Below are positions 9,984 through 20,704 of a stretch of DNA of 64,000 bases, piece after piece (within the stretch, counting starts at the first letter, position 1; each line of letters begins with the position of its first letter). Made by a program: the position numbers and the translations under genes. The DNA lies in contig KV748188.1 in the NCBI GenBank assembly GCA_001692895.1, positions 496,001 to 560,000 on the forward strand. The letters run 5' to 3'. Below the pieces are notes generated by a model. It made no database searches. It saw only the letters and a program-made list of their open reading frames with translations, and was not told the origin of the DNA. The DNA comes from Cenococcum geophilum 1.58 (taxonomy: Eukaryota; Ascomycota; Dothideomycetes; Gloniales; Gloniaceae).

Positions 9984-12173
9984 CATTCGACCAATTCAAA
10001 CATAACTCGGGATTCCGGGATGTACTTGGAGCTGATGCGCTTCTCGACGAGATATTGGCAAAATTTGTCGAGATCTGTAGGCAAATCTACCAACAGTTTG
10101 CATAGGTCCTCGAGACTTTTACCATACGTGAATTCGTCCAGGAGCTCATCGAGAATAAGCCGAACCCAGAGGAAGACCCCTTCAGCAAGCGATAAAATCT
10201 TGCTCCTCAGACGATGTACGGCCAGCTTCTCATCGTCAGTCCCCTCATTCAAGTGTCGAAGCATTCGGGGGTTTCCTCTGAACTTAGCATCGACGATGCG
10301 AGCAATATCTTCCGTAGTGTGCTCATGGATTTGAAAGCCTGGGACATGAAGAAGGCTGTCAAGAAATTTCTGCTCAAGACGGCTTGAAAAGCATATCTTG
10401 AGTTTCACTTTCGTGCTTCGATGATTTCCATCAATCGCAATCCTAAGGAAATCGACCACGCGCGCGTAATCGCCATCATATTCGTCCAGAGCGTCCAGGA
10501 AAAGACAAACCGAGACCACCAGATTATCCTGCTTCAGAATCGAATCAAAGACCTCTCCAAGGATTCTTACAGTCCACACAAACGGTTACTCTCCTTCTCG
10601 TAGTTTGTAAGCTTCGTACACTGTGGTCTTTAACTCCGGGATATCCGATAAAATTTGGTGGATTATGCTCCGGACAAGACCTTCAAATGATGTCTGAACG
10701 TCGCCACCACGGTCGTGGAAGAAAAATGCCGCGGTCGAACATTTTGCGTCATTTCTCATAAAGGCTTCCGTGGTTCGCTGGTCTTCTAGTACCAATTTCA
10801 TCAGGGTTGATTTTCCTGAGGCGGGCTTGCCTCTGATCCAGTAGAGGCTATGGTCGGATTGCAACCAGGACTGGAATCCTAAGGCCTGGTTCGTAAGTAA
10901 CCACTCGAATGTCTCTTTCAATGCTGGCCCTACTTGTCTAATGCGTAATTGAGCTTCAGGAGCGTGTAGGTCTCTAAAAGCTGCTAGAAAATTCTCGTCG
11001 TCAAGACCACCTAAGAGGTGTCAGTAATAACTAGACGTGCCTTCAAAAAGTATGAGACATTTCATCAAGTACTTACTCGATTTACATTTGGCGCGAATAA
11101 ATTTTGTGAGCGCATTTACTATTTTGAGGTAGCCTTGGTCGGTCCTTCCAGCGAAGCGGCACATTTGCCTGTGATCTGCGTTGATGAAGTCCACCTGTTC
11201 TCTTCCGTATCCTAGACGAGCGGAGGAGTCCTTAACAACCTGACCCATTGCAAAGAACGGAATGCCTAAACCCCTGCTTTCCCGGAAGGTGTAGACATCA
11301 AACGTGTTTTCGTCGTAAATTTTGCCAAAGTCACCTGTCAGCCTGTCCAGAATAGCGGAATCAACTTTCAGATCTCCTAGGATTCGACTGCTCGTGTCGA
11401 ACTGAACTGCTCTTGCAGCTGCTTGTAACATGAGGGCCCACTTCGCGAAATCGCTACCTCTGCGGCGTCCCCAAGAAAATAGAGGCGATAGTAGAGTCGT
11501 AGATGGCTCGTAATCCTCCTCTCTGCGATGTCTGCCATGACTGTCGCAGTATCCCCTTGAGCAGTAGCCCGCCAAGACTATGTGCGATGAAGATTATTGC
11601 GCGACGAGCGCCGTTTGTACGTTGTGCGTCTAGGTCATTGAGCAGACTAATGGCGGAGCGACAATGTTCGCTTGATTAGCCATGCCAGCAAAAAAGTGGC
11701 TGACGTGAGAGTCATAGCCGTATGTTAAGATTCGACAATTCCGAAAGTCTTGGGGTAGGAGGTCTTCGGGCCAGAAGCAGTCGTTGGAATGGTCGATTTC
11801 TCCCTTCAGGAGGCGCAAAATCTTCGATCTCGGCTTCTTTAGGTCTTCATAATTACCGTAGTACCACGCCTTCTTTGGATGGCCCTGCAGGCCGTGAATA
11901 AGGACAATGTTGCGTAGATTTGTCGATCAGCAAAATCCACAGAGATATTTCCTGATCAGCCTTACTCAGCGACAGCGTCCGGACAGTCCGAAAGGATAGT
12001 AAAGCCTTTATCCCGCACCTCCACAGAGGCAGCCCGCCTCGCATTGATCTCGTCGTTCATGGAAGCGGGATGCGATCAATCCAATGCTCACCAGAATCAT
12101 GAGTATCAGAAACTGATATTGTTGTCGAGACAATGAGGCTGTGTCTTGGCAGGTCTGGCTCGTATACGGCACT

Positions 12174-13511
12174 TGCCGGACATGCAGAAGAAGCCGCCTG
12201 CAGTACACGTGCTCGTCCCATTCCACCGCGACTCCGACTTTGTCGATCGTGGGACATTGCCTAATCAGATCGGCAACAAGCTTTCAGCACCCTGATCAAG
12301 AGTGGCCCTTGTCGGCTTAGGTGGTATTAGGTAAGCTAGGGCAACCTGAACCTACTACCTAAAACCAACCTAGCTAAAGAAAGTCGCAACTTGCTGTCGA
12401 ATACTGCCACCGAGTCAGAGAGCAGTCTCCGCAGACATGGATGTTCTGGATGCACTCCAGCAATGCCGTTCGTCTCGAGCAAGGCTACCGTAACATAGCA
12501 GACGCCGTCAAGATTCCCAACCGGAGAGATCCTGTCACTGATGAGCTTTTTCGACCGGCAAGGCATTCCGGAGGCTTTACTTCGGAGCGAAAGTATAGAA
12601 ACGGAGAGGTGTAAAGATGCAAACAATACGTGGGAAAGAGATTTAAGAAGTGATGAGGAAGATACTTATCCGAATCGTATCGTGACGAGTTTGAAGAGGA
12701 TATAGATCTGCTGAGGAATTACTCGTTCATCTCTATCGGGGTGGATAATACGTTGTTTGAGATGCACAGGCTGGTACAGCTAGCCACTAGAAAACGGCTA
12801 ACCGGAAGCAGCAGTTTATTAAAAACCTATATGCAGTATATCCTACTGAAGAACCGGAGAACTGGAGCAAGTGTCAGGCCCTATTCCCCCTACGCAAAAT
12901 CGGCGGAGGTCCAGCGACCGCCCCATGAAGAAACAGTGGGAAAGTGGGGGGTTATGCTTCGTAAGGCCGCGTGGTGTGCGTTGGCCAAATGGGGCTACAG
13001 TAAAGCAGAGGGAATGTCTCTTAAGTCAAACAAAAGTTTTACTAAAGGTTCTTGGCGAATAAAACATGGAGATAGTAAGTTGTATGGGGATGCTAGGGGC
13101 AACATATAACTATATGGGACGTTAGAAAGAGGCCAAAGAGCTGGAGGTGCAAGTAACGGAGACTCGTAAGAGGGTGCTTGGGGCGGAGCATCCTTCCACG
13201 CTGACTAGCATAAACAACCTGGCGTCGACGTACTGGAATCAAGGGCGGTGGAAGGAGGCCGAAGAGCAGTTTGTACAAGTAATGGAGACAAGAAAGAGGG
13301 TACTTGGGGCCGAGCATCCCTCCACGCTGACCAGCATAAACAACCTCGTAATTACGCTGAAATCCCAAAGCCGCACGAAGAGGCCATCTCACTGATAAAA
13401 ATATGCATCTAGCTATGGAAACACATACTAGGTCCTCAGCATCCTCGCACAGAGACATCGCTTGATTCTCTAAATAAATGGCAGATGGAGAACATGATAG
13501 TGGAACCTTGA
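12174..13511 (+). pseudogene. NB-ARC-TPR NLR gene remnant, 5' truncated
   Basis: Remains of a second STAND/NLR gene, divergent from the NACHT gene. The frame at 12174-12350 reads VLVPFHRDSDFVDRG and RVALVGLGGI, the start of an NB-ARC domain. An intron (GTAAGC from about 12332) splits the P-loop, after which KSQLAVEYCHRVREQ follows. The Gly of the GKS motif reads Arg (AGA for GGA). At about 12535 the text jumps from IPNRRDP to LMSFFDRQGIPEALLRSE, so the middle of NB-ARC is deleted. A further frame change leads to FEEDIDLLRNYSFISIGV...LFEMHRLVQLATRK. Two tetratricopeptide repeats of the kinesin-light-chain type (ETRKRVLGAEHPSTLTSIN, about 13155 and 13290) precede the end at TGA 13509-13511. A TGA in frame near 12286 and several slips confirm inactivation. 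No N-terminal effector domain is visible. Confidence 0.8.
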
Positions 13512-13693
13512 GGCAACTTTATTTAACGGGTGAATCGTCGCTTCTCTCTTAGGCGTAGTTGGGATGAGGTTATTTGGTAAACAGGAATAGCCAAGGCCGC
13601 GGAGAAACTGTTGTTCCTGTGCCTGGAGCAACAAGTTCAGTGTATGAAACTAGCAAATGCGGAGCTGTCCAAGCTTGCGTAATCGCGCTTATA

Positions 13694-15823
13694 AGGGTAG
13701 GCCCGCTTAGCCGCACGGCCCGCCCACTCGCACACACCAACACCAAAATATCGTCAATTTCAATAATTAATTACTCCACCAAAATGGGTGATCTTTTGGC
13801 GCTACAAAGTGCACTAGCTAATTTGAATCTTCAAGAACATCCTAATATATCTAAGGCGGCCCGAAGGCATGGCGTTAAGCGATCAAAGTTATTAAGACAC
13901 TGGCGCGGCGTTTAAGTGTCAATAGAAGAGTATCACAAATCTTAAAGCTATATAACCAACGAACAGGCTTAAAGCCTTGTAAATTATATAAATCTACTTA
14001 TAAATTAAGGGATTCCTCCTACGCCGCTAATAGTTAAACGCTTTATTAAAGATATTACTAAAACTAATGTTAGAAAGAACTACATTAATAAGTTTTAGCG
14101 GAAGTTTAATAACTAGCTTCTTAGTGGTTATATTGCTCCTATAAATCTTAAACGCAAGAAAGCTAATAACGCCTTTTTATACGGCCTATATTTTAAGATC
14201 CTCCGTTAAAAGATTAAGTAATATGGTATTCTGCCGGAAAATACGTATAATATGGACGAAAAAGGGTTCCTACTTAGGTGCCTTATAAAGCTCTTCCGGA
14301 TCTTTAGCAAGAAAGCTTAGGAGGATAGCTACCTTAATAGTGCAGGCCAGGATGGAAATAGAAACTAGATAACCATTCTGGCGATAATTTGTGCTAACGG
14401 GACTTATATTCCACCTACTATTATCTATCCTTTAGAGGGCAGCGATATCTAGCTAAATTAGCTTTAAGATTATAAGCCTAAATAGCAGCCTACCTTTTTT
14501 GCTGCTTTAGAGAATAGGTAAACTAATAATAAGATTAGCTACGAGTGGCTTACTAAAATCTTTAACTGCTATACTAAGCGTAAAGCTGGCTTAAATAAAG
14601 AGTGGAGGCTTTTAATCTGCGATGGCTATGGCTTTTATTTAAATATAGAGTTCCTTAACTAGTGTTATAAGAATAAAATTCTTATAGCTGTATTTCCTCT
14701 ATACAGTATATATAAACTTTAGCCTCTTAACGTCTTGTTATTCTCGCCGCTAGTAAAATATTATAGCCGTAAGCTTAATTACTATATAGTATATAGCTAA
14801 GGGCTTATTTCCGTGGGCAAATAATACTTCTAGAGGTTCTTTTAGGCCGCATATAATTACGCCTTTACGCTAGATAATATTGCTAGTAGATAGAAAAAGA
14901 CTAGAATCCACCCGTTTAATCCTAATACTATTTTAGGCCGTCTCCTAAAGCGTACGCGTAAGGAGTCTCTATTACCTAAAACCCGACTTTAGACAATTTA
15001 GCCACTTTAGCCTAATAATAGGACTAGTATGCGAAACCTGCTAAACGCTATAGTAGGTAGGACGATAAGAGAGGAGCTTCAGCTACGCTTAACCTTTTAG
15101 GATATATAGGCGAACAACGGACTTCTTACGGAAGAGGTTAATGGGCTTAAAGCAGCCCTCTATAATAAGAATAATAAGTAGGCTAAGAGCAAGGGTCTCT
15201 TTAATAAATTGCGCAATACTAGAGAGGGTAATTTCCTATTTTTAAGCCCTACTAAAGTTTAGTAAGCAAGGGACCTAAAGACTAAGCATAAGCAGGCTAA
15301 GATAGACGAATAATATGCCATTAAAGAGAAAAAGGTCTAATAAGTAATTATAAAAGAAAATAGGCTGCGTATAGAGGCAGAAAAGAGAGCTGTTTGGCTT
15401 GCTAATTAAGCACGCAGGGCTGCGGAAAAGGCGGTAAAGAAAGCTAAACAATAACAAGTAAGAGAGGATCGTGAGGCAGTTAGGCAGCTTTATTAAGCAG
15501 CTAAGGCGGTTAAAAGGATACCTAAGAAGAAGAGTAATAAGGTGTTTAGTTAGGAAGTTTAATTAACCGAGGTAGTAGAGGCAGAAGAGCTTACCGCTAT
15601 ACCCCCCCCTCGGTATACGCGAACAAGGAAAATAAATCTGCTATAGAGGCTTAAGGACTGCGAGCTCTAATTGGCTGGATTCGCAGCTTCTTAAAGTCTT
15701 ATCTACTAGAATTATATAAATAATAGATTTTGTATAGCGCGAATAGCCTCAATTTTGCTGCGTGGTGATGCTAGATTTGGCCTGTGCGACTGGGCGGGCT
15801 GTGCGGCTAAGCGGGCTAACCCT
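13694..15823 (+). mobile_element. Fot1/pogo-type DNA transposon, RIP-degraded
   Basis: A 2130-bp element with inverted termini of about 45 bp, beginning AGGGTAGGCCCGCTTAGCCG on the left and AGGGTTAGCCCGCTTAGCCG on the right (complement). TA target dinucleotides lie at 13692-13693 and 15824-15825. The size, TA duplication and encoded DDE transposase match the fungal Fot1 group of pogo elements. The GC-rich termini are well preserved, but the coding body is riddled with stops. Confidence 0.9.
13784..15725 (+). pseudogene. Fot1/pogo transposase with many stop codons
   Basis: The frame starts at ATG 13784 with a helix-turn-helix region (LANLNLQEHPNISKAARRHG, a psq/CENP-B-like DNA-binding segment). 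The DDE_1 domain can be followed despite stops: NMDEKGFLL (first Asp, about 14250), LICDGYGFYLNIEFLN (second Asp, about 14620), and FPLYSIYKLxPLN (about 14693, where the family has PPHSTHxLQPLD). A Lys/Arg/Ala-rich coiled region covers about 15200-15560. Stops fall where the family has Trp or Gln, as RIP would make. Not functional. Confidence 0.85.
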
Positions 15824-15945
15824 TAAGTGATATATAACAAAAATCAAAGTAATTTTAGCTCTGCAAATCGCCACCACTGCAGGGAGGGTGGCCGACCCGC
15901 ACCGGCCATACCCTTGTCGAGATGGAGGAAGCGTAAGTGGGGTAT

Positions 15946-16161
15946 TGTAGTGTGGAAGGGCAAAGCCCGACACTAAAAGAAGAGAAAGGGAACAAGACAA
16001 GTCTCTATAAGACTAATAGAAGGAGAAGAGGATAAGATTGAGGTTGGGTGAGGTTGCCTAAGGTAAGGAGGTAGAGCCTTTGGCTCTATATATACAAGAA
16101 AGGGTGCCAAGGTACCCTAACCGAATCGACCAAATTAAGGGGTGGTGTCTACACCACCACA
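15946..16161 (-). mobile_element. Possible solo LTR (uncertain)
   Basis: On the minus strand the segment starts TGTGGTGGTGTAGACACC, contains a TATATATAGAGCC block and ends CTTCCACACTACA. That gives TG...CA ends, a TATA-like box and a short inverted terminus. I could not find matching 5-bp duplications outside it, nor a second copy in the window. It could be an LTR fragment or an unrelated AT-poor repeat. Confidence 0.3.
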
Positions 16162-17206
16162 ATAGTAGTAGAGGTAGTAGTTAATAATTTAATAATACGG
16201 GTCGAGCGCGTTTGACATTATAGAAGGTCCGTGCGATCACGTATTTTATATCACACTGGGCGTATATCGTGAACTACCACCAGCCCCTAAAAAATACCCA
16301 TTGTCACGGCATTGAGCAAAAATACACTCAATACGCCAAGCTTACCGTCACCTTCCAAAGATACACTGTAATTCTCACCCCTAGATATCACAATTATTCA
16401 TTCATATCGCGATATTTTGATTGGCTTATGAATTATTCATCATCGACAACGCTGTTCGCCATGCTCGATACTGAACAAGTTGCCCTTGCCTTTCGCTTCT
16501 TGGACTGAGGAAATAGAGGATGTATCGAATAGTATGTTCGGGGACTACAGATCTCCACATCACCGTCGAATTCACGACGATTCCATAGCGCTGTGAAAGT
16601 TTAGTCACTCTGTTCATAACAAATTCAAGTGGTTTAGAAAGATGAATATTTTATTACGAGCCAGAGGAGCTGAAAGAAAAGTTCACGAAAAGAATAGGCA
16701 GCAAAGCAGAAGGCTAGACTCAGCTGAGATTTGCCTTATCGCTGCAGTGCGGCTGAAGCTGAGCAAGGGTCCTCGTATCCTGAGAGCAAAAACTTTTGGT
16801 TACATCTTAGCAGCCTTGCCTCATCGAACGAGGCAATACAGCCCTGCTTCATATATATATAGAGAATTTTGCAAAGTGTTAGAGCGACGTCACTTAAGAC
16901 TTTGTAATTTAAAGCTCCAAGCACATGCCAAAGTCATTGCAGCATTTGGCGAGATCTCAGCTCGCCGATCTCCCGCCTGCCCAAAGAGGGAAGGCCTAGG
17001 GGGCTATCAGATCTGTCTCCAAATCCCAGGTTTAAACCTTCCAGCGCGCGCCCAGGCGGGAACCGTGTGGACTTCCTCCCCAACAATGCTCAGCTGCGCT
17101 TTCCTGAGCCTTTAATTCTTCGTCCTTCTTTTACCTCTCCTTAATTCAACCTCGTCATCCGCTTTACACTTCTAGCTATCCTTAATTGCAATCGATCATT
17201 AACAAC
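16162..17206. other. Intergenic, upstream of the WSC gene
   Basis: About 1 kb without supportable gene. A 157-codon open frame at 16642-17115 has no recognisable domain and an unusual composition, so I leave it out. The stretch before 17207 is pyrimidine-rich (TTCTTCGTCCTTCTTTTACC), common for fungal core promoters. Confidence 0.4.
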
Positions 17207-17932
17207 ATGATTTACTACACTGTCCTTCGCGTTATCCTGGCAGCGATCTTTATCGCATGCTCCACGGCTGCTGCGACTACCACCGCAACTAGCGCGACCA
17301 CCCCAAGTTCTACCTCGATGGTACAAATAAATCCGGGAGAGGGAAAATACAAATACGCGGGCTGCTACAACGAGACTACGGGTTATGCAGATGCGGGAGG
17401 TGTCAGGGCATTGGGAGCACAAGGCTGGACGATGGTGAGTTGGAAATAAAGAATTAAGAGAGGGGCAATTGCTCCACCGGAAGACCTTGGCATATCTACA
17501 AATGCTCTTTAGCCTCGTCCACATGAATAAGGCTGATGGATTTCGTGTTTAGGAGGCACACGACGACATGACAGTGGACATGTGCTTCTCTTTCTGCAAC
17601 AGCCAGCAGTTTGCCGGACTGGAATATGGAAGCGAGTGCTGGTGCGCACCGTATCTGTCTGCTTTCTCAAATAAACTGCCTGATTCCGATTGTAATATAC
17701 CTTGCCAAGGAAACTCGAGTGTTGCATGTGGCGGCCGATTGACGTATGGAACCCACACTACTTCAACATCAGTTCTTGCGAGCTCGAGGGCTTTAAGCTG
17801 ATAATCGCTCACAGGATAACATTATACAATATTACTACGAGCGCGAAGGGAGGTGCCATTGGCCTAACAAGAAGTACTGGGCTGGGTGCTGTGGCTTTGG
17901 GCCTAGCGGTGGTGGTAATGGTGTTTTTGTAA
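17207..17932 (+). CDS. WSC-domain GPI-anchored cell-surface protein
   Basis: Small secreted wall/membrane protein with a single WSC domain, a Cys-rich carbohydrate-binding module found in yeast stress sensors and fungal surface proteins. Exons 17207-17434, 17553-17743 and 17815-17932 give 178 aa; introns are GTGAGT...TTTAG and GTATGG...ACAG. Residues 1-22 form a signal peptide (VLRVILAAIFIACSTAAA), followed by a short Thr/Ser-rich stretch. The WSC domain starts at KYAGCYNETTG and continues with MCFSFC, FAGLEYGSECWC, CNIPCQGN and ACGG, and ends RLTITLYN. The C-terminus is small residues (SAKGGAIG) plus the hydrophobic tail GAVALGLAVVVMVFL, which fits a GPI-anchor signal better than a sensor with a cytoplasmic tail. 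The ATG at 17207 gives the clean signal peptide. No Ser/Thr mucin stalk, so it is probably not a Wsc1-type sensor. Confidence 0.85.
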
Positions 17933-18255
17933 TTCAGGCAGAGGTCGGGCGTTCAGGTATTGGAATAATAGATCTTGTAAACGGGATTGGGAAATGCGGA
18001 ACGGTAATTCCCGGGCTAATTGAGTCCGAAAGTATCTTCAAAACAAACGGTATACATCAAGAAATTAACCACCCCTGATTTCTACTCTCGTAAATGGCAT
18101 GTTCACAGCATTATCATAGTTTAAGTTAATCGAAGGATGTCGCAAAAGGAGATTCTACTCTAATAAATTGGCACTTTTCATTGTTACTTTTTGTTAAATC
18201 AACACTGACACGCTCAATCGAAAACGCTGTTTTAGCTGTCCATCACACTCGGGCA
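17933..18255. other. Convergent intergenic region (3' ends)
   Basis: This lies between the 3' ends of the WSC gene (plus) and the F-box gene (minus) and should hold both 3' UTRs. AT-rich stretches such as TCTAATAAATTGG near 18160 could serve in 3'-end formation. Nothing else is seen. Confidence 0.4.
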
Positions 18256-19785
18256 TCACAAAATCATGTTTTCCAGGGCATATTCTATTCCTTCCACTCC
18301 TTCCACGAAAGGAATCTCCGCAATCTGTTCGCAAACCTCATCCTTCAGGGATTCTACGATGAACTGACGCGGGTGTAATCGCAGCGGATCATCAGGCTTG
18401 TACCGAAAATACACATAAGTACTTTCTCCACAATCCCAAGGCGCTATCCCGGCATCCTCGATCGCCTGGTCCAATTCCACAGCTATCTCCTTGTCCTGGA
18501 GATAGAGTGTAAATACTCCAAATTCCGTGCAGTCTCGTGGAATAGGATATATTCCAGAGCCGTCTGAATCCTCTTCCCACCCTCGACAGTCCTGCTTCAG
18601 GCCTGAAAGATCAACAATTCTGAGACGAGGCATTTCTCGCATGACTATGAATACGTCGGTCCATGTGGAGTAGTGTGTGTCGTCTCCGAGGAGATCGAAG
18701 TTGTGAATGCGCATGGTCTCTAGAGTGTCTACGTGATTGGCTAGAAAATGGAGGAAGTGTGCGTCGTACACACGCGTATGAAGGAACTCGATTCGTGCCA
18801 GGTTTGGCCAATGTACTGTTGCCAATGTTGGGAAAATGATTTGATACGAATATGAGGGGCCCATCCACTCATTCTTAATATCAATGGTAAGTCCCGATGC
18901 GCTTGGTTGATTCATAAGAAGTTTTTTAAACCATGAGTCATCTAGGGATTGATGATTGCTCACGTTCCAGAGTATTGCGATGTTCCGGATGCGGGATTCG
19001 GATACGTTCTGCCAGGCTGAACTGGATAGTTTGAAAGGTTGGCCGTAGTTGCTGAATGGTGGGTAAATGTACAGGTCGAGATTTGGGCCTTCAGCACCGA
19101 CCTGTTTTATTGCCTGGAAAACAACGTCGAACTCTTGATAATCCGTACAGGAATTATTGAAAGCCTTTCTAGCATCATTATAGACATGGGAAGCCCCAAT
19201 CTTCTTGCTAAGCTCTTTCACACCCCAACTGACACACCAGTTTGGTCCCCGGTTTGGCGGACAGTACCCGTAAGAGCCAATTCTGACAGTGTCCAGACTC
19301 TCCAAATTATTTAGAACTTTAGAGAGTATGCAGACACCCTGGAGTTGTTCTTCTATGAGGTCCCGTTCCTTTAGAAGCTGCAAGTAAACAGCGCCAAAAT
19401 CGCCTGCCCGCAACCTGGTCAGGCCATCCAATCCCTCGGATTGCAATGGACTAATATCTGGAGAGATCCGCTCCGTACCAATGCAGAGGTGCCGAATGTT
19501 CTTTTTGAGTTGTTCATGCCTGGAGATCTCCAGAAGGGGTGCAAGACTGAATGGGCTGAGCATGAACTTCACAGATTTGAAGTATGTCGTGCCAAAATAA
19601 CCCCAAATCTTACCACAAATTGTTCGACTAGTAAGGCGTAATGCTGAAACTCCCTCAATGTCTAGATGTTTACAAGTGAGGTCAAATATCTCCACTGGCA
19701 TTCCTTCAAGGGTGGCAGGCATGTCTTCTGACGAAAATGGTATTGGAATATTGATAATATCGTGAGGCATTGAAGAATAAGACAT
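18256..19785 (-). CDS. F-box-like domain protein
   Basis: Single uninterrupted frame of 509 aa. Residues about 25-65 (LEGMPVEIFDLTCKHLDIE, then SALRLTSRTICGKIW) match an F-box-like motif, the Skp1-binding element of SCF ubiquitin ligases. The rest resembles the large fungal family in which an N-terminal F-box is followed by a poorly conserved region with irregular leucine-rich segments (for example FLHFLANHVDTLETMRIHNF and MPRLRIVDLSGL) that would recognise a substrate. The substrate is unknown. No intron is needed and the ATG at 19785 sits 25 residues before the F-box, as usual. It is convergent with the WSC gene. Such genes are numerous and fast evolving in ascomycetes, so orthology is not implied. 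Confidence 0.75.
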   Translation of the reverse strand: MSYSSMPHDIINIPIPFSSEDMPATLEGMPVEIFDLTCKHLDIEGVSALRLTSRTICGKIWGYFGTTYFKSVKFMLSPFSLAPLLEISRHEQLKKNIRHLCIGTERISPDISPLQSEGLDGLTRLRAGDFGAVYLQLLKERDLIEEQLQGVCILSKVLNNLESLDTVRIGSYGYCPPNRGPNWCVSWGVKELSKKIGASHVYNDARKAFNNSCTDYQEFDVVFQAIKQVGAEGPNLDLYIYPPFSNYGQPFKLSSSAWQNVSESRIRNIAILWNVSNHQSLDDSWFKKLLMNQPSASGLTIDIKNEWMGPSYSYQIIFPTLATVHWPNLARIEFLHTRVYDAHFLHFLANHVDTLETMRIHNFDLLGDDTHYSTWTDVFIVMREMPRLRIVDLSGLKQDCRGWEEDSDGSGIYPIPRDCTEFGVFTLYLQDKEIAVELDQAIEDAGIAPWDCGESTYVYFRYKPDDPLRLHPRQFIVESLKDEVCEQIAEIPFVEGVEGIEYALENMIL

Positions 19786-20704
19786 GATGAGCTTTCAATT
19801 GAGGTTGGTACTTTCAGTGTTGGGGTGCACAAGGTAGAGGGGTGATTTAGAGGTAGAACGAAGAGGAGGAATACAGTGGAGATTCTATATACGTGGCTGC
19901 TTGGATTGGCATAAATTCAGCTAACAGTCACGATGTGGAAAGTTTCATGAGACTTGATTGGAGATGTGAAATTTTTTCTCTGCCACGAAGCATTGATACA
20001 ACAAACGGGGCAATTGATGAGCGCTCAAAGACAAATAACTAAATTTCACATTGCCTTGGACTATACCCTGACCGTCGAAAGCCCTTTCCTAGGGGATCAA
20101 TGAAGGAACGCATAACAAAAATAGTCAAATAGGTCAAACATAAATTAAAATTAAGAGGGACTTAAGTTGGCATGACGGCAGCTTGATATTTATAGCTTAT
20201 TCGCTGGTAGACGGTGTATGTTGGATTACAGATGACATTCTATTTCTCTATGACGCAAAGACAACTGCTACTAGACACTGGGTTTTTGAGTATCATCTGG
20301 TTGAGACTAATTTGTAATGTGAGAATATCAATGTGATATTTCTCAAACCCCTTAGAGATTTGTTGAGCAGATTTGATTTGGTGCTTTGTCCTTACGCTAG
20401 TTTCTAGATTGAATTACGAGAAAAGGGTCTCTACCTGTACGACTCGGCCCCCTTGCTTTAGGGTCTGAAATGAAGATATCTCTGCTGAAATACATCCAAA
20501 TGATGGATATGGACTCAAAAGCCCACGAAATTTGCGGATTAAATTGATAGGAAGAATGCCGATTGATCCTTAACCCCCTTGAAAGTCCGGATTTACCGTA
20601 TAGACCGGCTGTTGTGATTAAGGCGGTCTTACGTGAAGTACAAAGTGAAAGACCTAAATATTGTGGTACAAGTGCTTTCGCTTACTGCATCCGTCCTTCT
20701 CTTG
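19786..20704. other. Intergenic region
   Basis: About 0.9 kb between the F-box gene start and the 3' end of the next minus-strand gene. It should include the F-box promoter. I see no coding frame, repeat or RNA gene that I can support. Confidence 0.4.

Larger units (their letters stand above)
8966..12060 (-). pseudogene. Esterase (DUF676-like)-NACHT NLR gene, inactivated
   Basis: Remains of a STAND/NLR protein of the kind involved in fungal non-self recognition. From ATG 12060, exon 1 (to 11966) encodes the usual leader MNDEINARRAASVEVRDKGF. Then comes an alpha/beta-hydrolase domain with the HGLQGHP motif and the nucleophile elbow IAHSLGG (about 11600). An intron at 11076-11011 (GTAAGT...TACTGAC...TTAG) is intact. 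The NACHT domain follows with Walker A GKPASGKST (about 10830) and Walker B LFLDALDEYDGD (about 10485). Lesions: the first intron (11965-11910) ends CAA instead of CAG; frameshifts lie near 11655 and 11487; a TAA at 10588-10586 replaces an expected Gln codon; a 673-bp transposon sits at 9311-9983. Removing it and one target copy rejoins the frame, which then runs open to a stop near 9130 and on to 8966. C-terminal repeats are missing. Confidence 0.85.

Noticed and set aside
9893..10603. Plus-strand frames over the NACHT pseudogene
   Set aside because: Antisense shadows of the NACHT coding sequence.
13093..13458. 121-codon minus-strand frame over the TPR region
   Set aside because: Antisense of the tetratricopeptide repeats, which give the clear family match on the plus strand.
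16642..17115. 157-codon open frame upstream of the WSC gene
   Set aside because: No recognisable domain, no signal, basic low-conservation look; position fits promoter sequence.
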